A DNA stretch of 17,548 nt from Coriobacteriaceae bacterium. GTDB lineage: Bacteria; Actinomycetota; Coriobacteriia; Coriobacteriales; UMGS124. Below, piece after piece: positions 1-5,760 of the stretch (its first letter is position 1; each line of letters starts with the position of its first letter). The translations under genes and the position numbers were made by a program. The stretch spans positions 4,558 to 22,105 of the forward strand of contig JAHZHK010000014.1 in the NCBI GenBank assembly GCA_019420325.1, given 5' to 3'. The notes beneath the pieces were generated by a model. It was not told the origin of the DNA. It made no database searches and saw only the letters and a program-made list of their open reading frames with translations.

Positions 1-1695
1 CGCCTGGCCCAGGCCCACAAGACCCTGGGCGCCCTCGACCACAAAGCCAGTAAGACCGTCACCCAGAAGGCGCTCGACCAGGCCTTCGAGCTCGCCAGGG
101 ACATTGAGAACCTCGCTCGTCCTGGCTGCGCAGGCCTTCGCAGCCGCGTCGGAGCACAGGCGCTTGGCGAGCGGCACGGAGTTCTCGGCCTGCATGACCG
201 TCTCTCGGGCAGCACTCGCGCGCGCCTCAGCGCTTGCCAAGGCACGCTGGGCCTCGGCGGCTTCTGCCTGAGCAGTTCCAAGGGCATCCTTGGCCTGCTT
301 GAACGCAATGGCCGCAGACTCCTGCTCGCGGCGCGCGCCCTCGATTGCCGTCCGGCACGTGTCGAGTTTCTCTGTAGCCTGGGAAAGCTGCGAGGCAAGC
401 TGGGTGATGGTCTCGTCGAGCTGATCGGCGCGCGTGGCAAAGATTCCGTCTTGTACCTCGGCGTTCTTCACGGCGTCCTGCGCCTTGGCAAGCGCCACGG
501 CGCACATGTCGCGATCGCGCTGTGTGGCACGGTAGTTTGAACGGGCGCGGTCGAGTTCCTCCTCGGCCTTGCGTCGCACCTTACGCGCGGCATCCACCGC
601 CTGCTTCGTCTCGCTAGAACGCTCGCGCAGCGTCTTGAGCGCCGCCATGGCCTCGTCGTAGTCGACACGAGCTCGCTCGCACTCTTCGAGAATCTGCTTG
701 CCGCGGGCCTCGTCGTCAGCCACAAGCGAGGAGAGCTGGCTCGTACGTTGAGCCATGCTGCGGCCCTTCTCGTCGAGAAGGCGCAACGAGCCCTCGAGCT
801 TCTCGCAGACAAGCTGGGCACGGCGGCGCTGCTCAGACAGGTCGCCGGCGAAGATGCCCTTTTCCTCAAGCAGCAATCGCAGGTTGTCGAGCTCCTGGGT
901 GCGCTGAGCCACAACGGCGTTGGTCACGTCACGCTCCGAGGAACGCTCGCGCTCGGCACGCTGCACCTCGTCCCAGCGGGCCTGCAAGCGACGCAGGTCG
1001 TCCACAGCGAGGATGCAGCGCAGCTCTCGAGCGCGCTCGGAAATCTCCGAGGCGCGTTTGGCCTTGTCAACCTGGCGTTCCAGGGGCTTGAGCTGGCGGG
1101 AGACCTCTTTCTGCACGTCAAGGACGCGCTGCAGGTGACTCTCCATGCTTTCCAGGCGCTTGAGCGAACGCTCGCGGCGACGCTTGTGCTTGGAGATGCC
1201 CGCCGCTTCCTCGATGAGGGCACGGCGCTCCTCAGGCTTGCTGGCAAGGATGGAGTCGAGCTTGCCCTGGCCAATGATGGAGTGCGTCTCCTTGCCCAGA
1301 CCCGTGTCGTGCAGGATGTCGGTGATGTCAAGCAGGCGGGCAGGAGCACCGTTGATGAGGTACTCGCTCTCGCCGGAACGGTACATGCGGCGGGTGACCA
1401 CGACCTCCTCGAAGTCGACGGGCAGCACGTGATCGGAATTGTCGAGTGTCAAATCAACCTCGGCCATGCCCACCGGCTTGCGCGCCGAGGAGCCCGCAAA
1501 GACCACGTCCTCCATCGCGGCGCCGCGCAGCTGCTTGGCGCTCTGCTCGCCCAGGACCCAGCGGATGGCGTCGCTGACGTTGGACTTGCCCGAGCCGTTG
1601 GGGCCCACGATAACCGTGAGTCCCGGCTCGAACACCATATGCGCCCTGTCTGCGAACGATTTGAATCCCTTGAGGGTGAGCGACTTGAGATACAC
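1..1695 (-). CDS. smc: Chromosome segregation/condensation ATPase SMC, N-terminal part (cut by left edge)
   Basis: SMC dimerises and, with ScpA/ScpB, forms the bacterial condensin that organises and separates chromosomes. The 565 visible residues begin with the family's N-terminal sequence (VYLKSLTLKGFKSFAD) and a Walker A P-loop GPNGSGKS at residues 31-38. The ATPase lobe continues through VLGEQSAKQLRG and ends near residue 165. A long Arg/Glu/Ala-rich coiled coil follows to about residue 520, and the start of the hinge (NVPGELEGLVERLLGDG) reaches the edge. The return coil, signature motif and Walker B lie outside. The start is GTG, fixed by an in-frame TAG two codons upstream and by GGGGAG six bases before it. 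It follows rnc by 3 bases, as in many bacteria, so the two are surely co-transcribed. Family identity is certain; the C-terminal half is not seen. Confidence 0.96.
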   Translation of the reverse strand, partial: MYLKSLTLKGFKSFADRAHMVFEPGLTVIVGPNGSGKSNVSDAIRWVLGEQSAKQLRGAAMEDVVFAGSSARKPVGMAEVDLTLDNSDHVLPVDFEEVVVTRRMYRSGESEYLINGAPARLLDITDILHDTGLGKETHSIIGQGKLDSILASKPEERRALIEEAAGISKHKRRRERSLKRLESMESHLQRVLDVQKEVSRQLKPLERQVDKAKRASEISERARELRCILAVDDLRRLQARWDEVQRAERERSSERDVTNAVVAQRTQELDNLRLLLEEKGIFAGDLSEQRRRAQLVCEKLEGSLRLLDEKGRSMAQRTSQLSSLVADDEARGKQILEECERARVDYDEAMAALKTLRERSSETKQAVDAARKVRRKAEEELDRARSNYRATQRDRDMCAVALAKAQDAVKNAEVQDGIFATRADQLDETITQLASQLSQATEKLDTCRTAIEGARREQESAAIAFKQAKDALGTAQAEAAEAQRALASAEARASAARETVMQAENSVPLAKRLCSDAAAKACAARTSEVLNVPGELEGLVERLLGDGLTGFVVEGAQGLVGLGQA

Positions 1696-1698
1696 CGG

Positions 1699-2472
1699 CT
1701 ACTCCCCGTCCGTAGGGCTCGCATCGCCCTGCGCGTCAAGCCCCTCGACGACAGGAGACTCGTCGGCGCCTGCAACCTTGACGTAACCGAGGTTCTTGAG
1801 CGCCTCCTGGGCGGCCGCAGCCTCGGCCTCCTTCTTGGAGGAGCCCACGCCGCGCCCGACGTGACGCTCGCCGAGCAGACAATCGCAGGTAAACACAGGA
1901 ACATGAGCCAGGCCACCCACGCTGATAAGCTCGTAACGAGGAGCTTCGCGGAACTGTGCCTGGGTCTTTTCCTGCAGCAGCGACTTGGGGTTCTCCCTGG
2001 GAAGCGCACGACCCGCAACCATGAGGGGGCCGAGGGTGTCGAGCACCCAACGCCTGGCAGGCTCGAGGCCGCCGTCAATGAAGATAGCGCCCGTTACAGC
2101 CTCATAGACGTTCTCCAAGGCAGAATGCATGCCGCGGGCTCCCGTACCCTTCTCGGAAAGGCCCATGATGATGATGTCTTCGAAGCCGCGCTCATGGGCG
2201 ACCTTCGAGAGGGTCTCGCCCGAGATGATGGACACCTTGAGACGCGTGAGACCACCCTCGTCGATGTCGGGGAACTTGCGGTAGATCTCGTCGGCAACCA
2301 AAAAGCCCACGACCGAGTCGCCAAGAAACTCAAGACGCTCATAGCCTGCGGTGACCGGCTTGTTCTCCACGGCAGAGGGGTGCGTGATTGCGCTGCGCAG
2401 AAGCTGGGTGTCCATGAACTGATAGCCCAGAATCTGCTGGGCCAAGTGAAGCTTTTCGTTAACGGTAGACAT
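1699..2472 (-). CDS. rnc: Ribonuclease III
   Basis: Endonuclease that cleaves double-stranded RNA, processing the 30S rRNA precursor and structured mRNAs in the cytoplasm. It has 257 residues, a little longer than usual. The RNase III domain spans about residues 5-155 with the signature ERLEFLGDSVVGF (45-57). A dsRNA-binding domain follows at about 161-230 (NPKSLLQEKTQ ... GSSKKEAEAAAAQEAL), then a 25-residue acidic tail. By alignment with the E. coli enzyme, the metal-binding residues map to E45, E48, D52, E72 and E124. The position of E. coli Asp114 is Asn121 (LENVYEAV), a substitution I believe occurs in other RNase IIIs. The ATG has AGGGAGG seven bases upstream, and the gene starts 12 bases after plsX ends. 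Confidence 0.96.
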   Translation of the reverse strand: MSTVNEKLHLAQQILGYQFMDTQLLRSAITHPSAVENKPVTAGYERLEFLGDSVVGFLVADEIYRKFPDIDEGGLTRLKVSIISGETLSKVAHERGFEDIIIMGLSEKGTGARGMHSALENVYEAVTGAIFIDGGLEPARRWVLDTLGPLMVAGRALPRENPKSLLQEKTQAQFREAPRYELISVGGLAHVPVFTCDCLLGERHVGRGVGSSKKEAEAAAAQEALKNLGYVKVAGADESPVVEGLDAQGDASPTDGE

Positions 2473-2484
2473 ACGGGTGCCTCC

Positions 2485-3492
2485 CTATCGACCGCAGCTC
2501 TGTGCGATCTTGTCGACAAGCTGGGCACGGGCGGCCTGGGCGACGCACAGTGTGCCGTTCATGACCGCCTGGGGTGAGGTGGCACCGTGGCCGATGGCGA
2601 CTACGCCCTTGACGCCGAGCAAGATGGCTCCGCCGTACTTGTCGCCGCTGAGGGCGTCTTTTGCCTTGCCGAAGACAGGCTTGAGGGCTCCGGCTGCTGC
2701 GGCGAGGGCGGGATCTGCCTTTGCGGCGCCCATGATGGTGCCCATGAGGAACTTGGACATGCCCTCGAGGCCCTTGAGGACCGTGTTGCCCGTGAAGCCG
2801 TCGGTCACGATGACGTCGAAGGCACCTGCAAGCAGGTCGTTGCCCTCGGCATTGCCGGCGAACTGAGGCACGGTCTCCTTCAGACGGGCATGGCACTCCT
2901 GGGCAAACATGGAGCCTTTCGTCTCCTCGGAGCCGTTGTTGAGCAGCGCCACACGCGGCTCGTCGACATCCAGGACAATGCGCGCATAGGCAAGGCCCAT
3001 CTGCGCAAACTGAACGAGGTTCTCGGCCTTGCAGTCGGCGTTGGCACCCAGGTCGAGGAAGACCGTGGGCTTGGGGCCGGGCAGCACGGCAGTAAGCGCC
3101 GGACGGTCGATGCCCTTGATGCGGCCGATGCCCAGCACCGCCGCAGTCATGACGGCACCGGTGGAGCCGGCGGAGAAGAAGCCGTCGGCCACACCCTCGC
3201 GCACAAGCTTGCACCCGACAACGATGCTGGAATCGGACTTGGAACGCACCGCCTGCACGGGATGCTCTTCCATGGCAATGACCTGCGTTGTGGGACGGGC
3301 CTCACAGCGCTCATGGGCCTCAGCGAAGGGGACGATCTCGTCACTGGGGCCGGTGAGAACAACTTTAAGGTTCTCATCGGCCTCAAGGGCGAGCGCGACG
3401 CCCTCGAGCACACAGCTCACGGGACGGTCGCCACCAGCGGCGTCGACGCACACACAGGTAAGGGTTGCATCCTTCATGTCTTCTGCGCTCAT
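2485..3492 (-). CDS. plsX: Phosphate acyltransferase PlsX
   Basis: PlsX converts acyl-ACP and phosphate to acyl-phosphate, which PlsY uses to acylate glycerol-3-phosphate in phospholipid synthesis; it is a peripheral membrane enzyme. The 335-residue product has the usual length. It shows the N-terminal VDAAGGD (family VDAMGGD), GFFSAGSTGAVM, FLDLGANADCKAENLVQFAQMG, LLNNGSEETKG and the C-terminal GFTGNTVLKGLEGM and YGGAILLGVKGVV blocks. I chose the ATG at 3492, just after AAGGA. That spacing is tight, and the second ATG at 3477 (MKDATLT) is possible because it matches the usual family N-terminus better. The gene lies between the rpmF terminator and rnc. The fapR, fabD, fabG and acpP genes often found between plsX and rnc in Firmicutes are absent. 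Confidence 0.95.
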   Translation of the reverse strand: MSAEDMKDATLTCVCVDAAGGDRPVSCVLEGVALALEADENLKVVLTGPSDEIVPFAEAHERCEARPTTQVIAMEEHPVQAVRSKSDSSIVVGCKLVREGVADGFFSAGSTGAVMTAAVLGIGRIKGIDRPALTAVLPGPKPTVFLDLGANADCKAENLVQFAQMGLAYARIVLDVDEPRVALLNNGSEETKGSMFAQECHARLKETVPQFAGNAEGNDLLAGAFDVIVTDGFTGNTVLKGLEGMSKFLMGTIMGAAKADPALAAAAGALKPVFGKAKDALSGDKYGGAILLGVKGVVAIGHGATSPQAVMNGTLCVAQAARAQLVDKIAQSCGR

Positions 3493-3523
3493 GTTCCTTC
3501 TTTCGTTTGAAATGAAAAGGGAC

Positions 3524-3561
3524 AAAAAAGGCCGACGTCGCAGATGCGAACGCCGGCCTTT
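3524..3561 (-). terminator. Rho-independent terminator after rpmF, ahead of plsX
   Basis: On the minus strand AAAGGCCG pairs perfectly with CGGCCTTT. The stem extends inward through CG and TCGC pairs with a single bulge around an ATCT loop, and is followed by a run of six T (plus-strand A at 3524-3529). It lies 21 bases beyond the rpmF stop and about 30 bases before the plsX start. It should end or attenuate rpmF transcripts and set the ratio of rpmF to plsX-rnc-smc expression. Confidence 0.88.
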
Positions 3562-3582
3562 GGGCAAACCCTGAAGTAGTCG

Positions 3583-3762
3583 TTAGTCGACTGCGATGAC
3601 CTGACGGCCCTTGTAGGTGCCGCAGGTGGGGCAAACGCGGTGAGGGAGCTTAGCGGCGCCGCACTGGGGGCAGATGCAGGTCTGCATCGTCTGGACCTTG
3701 GTGTTCGCGGCACGACGCGAACGAGTCTTGCTACGACCGGTTTTACGCTTGGGAACTGCCAT
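3583..3762 (-). CDS. rpmF: 50S ribosomal protein L32, zinc-binding form
   Basis: Small protein of the large ribosomal subunit, 59 residues. It begins MAVPKRKTGRSKTRSRRAAN, the canonical basic L32 start. Its zinc ribbon is formed by C31-P-Q-C34 and C44-P-T-C47, with an additional Cys29. The C+ form contrasts with the cysteine-free paralogs some bacteria make under zinc starvation. GAGAGG lies six bases before the ATG. It follows DUF177, the usual partner across bacteria (yceD-rpmF), but with a 126-base gap holding a promoter, and it is followed by an intrinsic terminator. Confidence 0.97.
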   Translation of the reverse strand: MAVPKRKTGRSKTRSRRAANTKVQTMQTCICPQCGAAKLPHRVCPTCGTYKGRQVIAVD

Positions 3763-3827
3763 CGTGTACCTCTCTTAAAACTCGCTCCTCCCCCTGGGAG
3801 GGCGAACTGCTCATTGCACGGTTGGTT

Positions 3828-3855
3828 ATAATAACACAAAAGTCCATACGTTCAA
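3828..3855 (-). promoter_or_regulatory. Putative sigma-70-type promoter for rpmF
   Basis: On the minus strand TTGAAC (plus 3850-3855) is separated by 16 bases from TATTAT (plus 3828-3833), within an AT-rich patch unlike its surroundings. It lies about 65 bases upstream of the rpmF ATG. A short G/C hairpin (CCTCC/GGAGG, plus 3787-3800) lies in the leader between promoter and gene. It would give L32 its own transcription start inside the larger operon. Confidence 0.6.
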
Positions 3856-3888
3856 AAGGTCAAAAGAACCTGCGCAGCCCCTTCACAC

Positions 3889-4572
3889 CTAGCGGGGCTC
3901 ACCCTGCTCCGCCTCGCGGCTCTCCCACTCCTTTTCGAACTCCTCGTCGTCCAAATCGTCGGAGTCGTCATCGAGGACGTCCTCGAGGTCGTCCACATCG
4001 TGGGCAGCCTCGGCATCATCGAACTTGAGGGTAGCCAGTGCCGCGAAGGGGTTGGGTCGATCGAAGTCGGGGTCATGCACGATGACACAGCCGCACGGAC
4101 CGTCGTTGAGGTTGGCGCCACACTGCGGGCACAGACCCTTGCAGTCATCGGTGCAGGTGATCACATAGGGGATTTCCATGGCAAGGCCGCCCTGGATAGC
4201 CTCACCGAGGTCCACCGTGCCGTCGGAAGCGTCGATGAGACCGAAATCGCTCTCGTCCTCCACCTCGTCTTCAGGCTCCTCGTGCAGGTAATAGCACGAA
4301 ATCTCGGCATTAACGTCGAGGTGAGCGGGACCGAGGCACCTGTCGCACGCCGTGTCCGCCTCAAAGCGGGCCATACCCGTGGCGAGGATGCCGTCGCCGG
4401 TATTGGTGAGCACGATATCGTACGAGATGCCATCGCTCACCTTGAGGTCGCGCCCACCGATGGAGAAGGCGCCGACATCAATGGTGTCCTGCACCGAAAT
4501 CGTGTCGCCGGGACTCGCCAGGCCGCTCTCGATGGAAAGCTTGACCTGAGGGAAGGGAAGCTTATTGGACAT
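3889..4572 (-). CDS. DUF177 (YceD-like) rRNA-accumulation protein with acidic tail
   Basis: Member of the DUF177/YceD family, encoded next to rpmF in most bacteria and linked to 23S rRNA accumulation. The product has 227 residues. The family core covers residues 1-184, with C76-x-x-C79 and the hallmark CTDDCKGLCPQCGANLN at 140-156, then CGC and DPDFDRPNPFAALATLKF. Residues 185-227 form a very acidic, low-complexity tail (DVDDLEDVLDDDSDDLDDEE and onward) beyond the usual C-terminus. The ATG at 4572 has CAGGA eight bases upstream and overlaps the preceding gene by 11 bases, suggesting translational coupling. The M. tuberculosis counterpart (Rv2926c) has the same neighbours. The precise biochemical role is unknown. 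Confidence 0.88.
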   Translation of the reverse strand: MSNKLPFPQVKLSIESGLASPGDTISVQDTIDVGAFSIGGRDLKVSDGISYDIVLTNTGDGILATGMARFEADTACDRCLGPAHLDVNAEISCYYLHEEPEDEVEDESDFGLIDASDGTVDLGEAIQGGLAMEIPYVITCTDDCKGLCPQCGANLNDGPCGCVIVHDPDFDRPNPFAALATLKFDDAEAAHDVDDLEDVLDDDSDDLDDEEFEKEWESREAEQGEPR

Positions 4573-5089
4573 CGCGGTCGTCCTGGTATTCGGCCGGCTC
4601 GTCAGCCTGAGCCACACCGGTCAGCAGGTTGCGGCACTCCTGGGTCTGATCAAGCAGGTGCGAGGCCATGTCGATGACGACGTGCAGCTGGTTCTGGAGC
4701 TGCTCGAGGGTCTTGTCGGCAACACCCTCGGCCCAATAACGGGTGTCACGGGCGTCTTCCTCAGCGTGACGCTTGATGTCGGCGGCCATGTTGTTGGCTA
4801 GGCGCACGACCTCCTGCTCGCTGACCATGATGGACGCCTGAGCATTGGCATCGTCGATGGTGTGGTTGGCCTGGGTGTTGGCCTCTTCGATGATCTCGTC
4901 GCGCTCACGCAGAATGCGACGCGCCTTCTGGAACTCCTCGGGCAGCGAGCGCTTGATGTCATCGAGGATGGCATACGCCGTGTCTGCCTCGATGATCTTC
5001 TTGGAACCGCCGCCGGACAGGGGGGACTTGGCGTTGTTGATCAAATCTTCCAGCTCTTCAATGAAGGCTTCAATTTCAGTACCGGGCAT
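4562..5089 (-). CDS. SepIVA-like (DivIVA-related) coiled-coil protein
   Basis: A 175-residue, highly charged, almost entirely helical protein with no signal peptide or membrane segment. An N-terminal segment (IEAFIEELEDLINNA) is followed by a Gly/Ser/Lys linker and a long predicted coiled coil from about residue 36 (ILDDIKRSLPEEFQKARRIL, then RDEIIEEA) to residue 155. The sequence pattern and position immediately upstream of DUF177 match mycobacterial Rv2927c/SepIVA, which acts in septation and polar envelope growth. That role is inferred from family and synteny; the protein here is shorter than I recall the mycobacterial form being. Older annotations compare such proteins to ATP synthase subunit b, but there is no membrane anchor. 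GGAGGAC lies close before the ATG. Confidence 0.75.
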   Translation of the reverse strand: MPGTEIEAFIEELEDLINNAKSPLSGGGSKKIIEADTAYAILDDIKRSLPEEFQKARRILRERDEIIEEANTQANHTIDDANAQASIMVSEQEVVRLANNMAADIKRHAEEDARDTRYWAEGVADKTLEQLQNQLHVVIDMASHLLDQTQECRNLLTGVAQADEPAEYQDDRDVQ

Positions 5090-5115
5090 GGGATGTCCTC
5101 CGATGGCGACGTGTT

Positions 5116-5142
5116 GCTAACGCATGGGCGGCTAACGCATGG
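5116..5142 (-). repeat. Two direct copies of a 12-base repeat upstream of the sepIVA-like gene
   Basis: GCTAACGCATGG occurs at 5116-5127 and again at 5131-5142, identical, with a 15-base period. The copies lie 27-53 bases ahead of the ATG of the sepIVA-like gene, in the only sizeable gap of this operon segment. They could be a tandem operator or a simple duplication; nothing else identifies them. Confidence 0.6.
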
Positions 5143-5151
5143 ACGCGGATT

Positions 5152-5189
5152 GCCTATCTTCAAGCTGCTAAGAATAGCAGAAGATAGGC
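5152..5189. other. Strong hairpin between coaD and the sepIVA-like gene
   Basis: GCCTATCTT (5152-5160) pairs perfectly with AAGATAGGC (5181-5189), and CTGCTA (5165-5170) with TAGCAG (5175-5180), leaving a four-base bulge and a four-base loop. No T-run follows on either strand, so it is not a standard intrinsic terminator. It may be an RNA processing or stability element, or a Rho-assisted stop, after coaD. Confidence 0.65.
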
Positions 5190-5216
5190 CGCGCTTTAAG
5201 GGCAGGCTGTGAAATA

Positions 5217-5756
5217 TCAGCCATTCAACGGGTAACGTCGACGAAGCGCTGCTTCGACATTGGGCGTGACAAACTGTGCGACGTCGCCGCCCAACTCCGC
5301 TATCTCTCGCACGGCCGAACTCGAGACGTAGCCGTAGTCGGCACCGCCCATGACGAAAATCTCTTCGAGCTCGGGGGCCATGCGGTAGTTGAGGTTGGCT
5401 TGCTGCAGCTCGTACTCGAAGTCAGTCGTGAGGCGAAGCCCCTTGACCACCGCCGTCACGCCGCCCAGCGAGCGCGCGAACGTCACGAGAAGCCCTTGGA
5501 ACGGCATGACCGAGACGCTGGGCATATGAGCCGTGGCCTCGCGCACAAGCTGCACGCGCTCCTCAAGGGTGAAGGCGGTGCCCCCCCGCTTGTGCTTGGA
5601 CTCGGCGACCGCGACGATTACCTCGTCGCAGAGCCTGCTTGCACGCTCGATGACGTCAAGATGGCCGCGCGTGATGGGGTCGAACGTGCCAGGCACGAGG
5701 AACCGCCGGGGTGCGGGGGTCTGGGATGCCGCATCGGCAATAGCAGTGGGTGTCAT
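5217..5756 (-). CDS. coaD: Phosphopantetheine adenylyltransferase
   Basis: CoaD catalyses the penultimate step of coenzyme A synthesis, adenylating 4'-phosphopantetheine with ATP to dephospho-CoA. The 179-residue product has the nucleotidyltransferase motif PGTFDPITRGHLD (22-34, with the HxGH-type T29-R-G-H32), then FEYELQQANLNYRMAPELEEIF and VSSSAVREIAELGGDV. It carries an extra 17 residues at the N-terminus compared with typical CoaD. The usual VRGLR reads VKGLR (Lys105 in place of the phosphate-contacting Arg88 of E. coli), while the next Arg (108) is kept. The ATG at 5756 is chosen over an in-frame GTG at 5771 because GGAGG lies eight bases before it. The start is 4 bases after the recG stop. 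Confidence 0.94.
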   Translation of the reverse strand: MTPTAIADAASQTPAPRRFLVPGTFDPITRGHLDVIERASRLCDEVIVAVAESKHKRGGTAFTLEERVQLVREATAHMPSVSVMPFQGLLVTFARSLGGVTAVVKGLRLTTDFEYELQQANLNYRMAPELEEIFVMGGADYGYVSSSAVREIAELGGDVAQFVTPNVEAALRRRYPLNG

Positions 5757-5760
5757 CAAC

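Noticed and set aside
748..2577. A 609-codon open frame on the plus strand
   Set aside because: It runs antisense to smc, rnc and plsX and shows no family motifs. Long antisense frames are expected in GC-rich coding DNA, and the minus-strand proteins are unmistakable.
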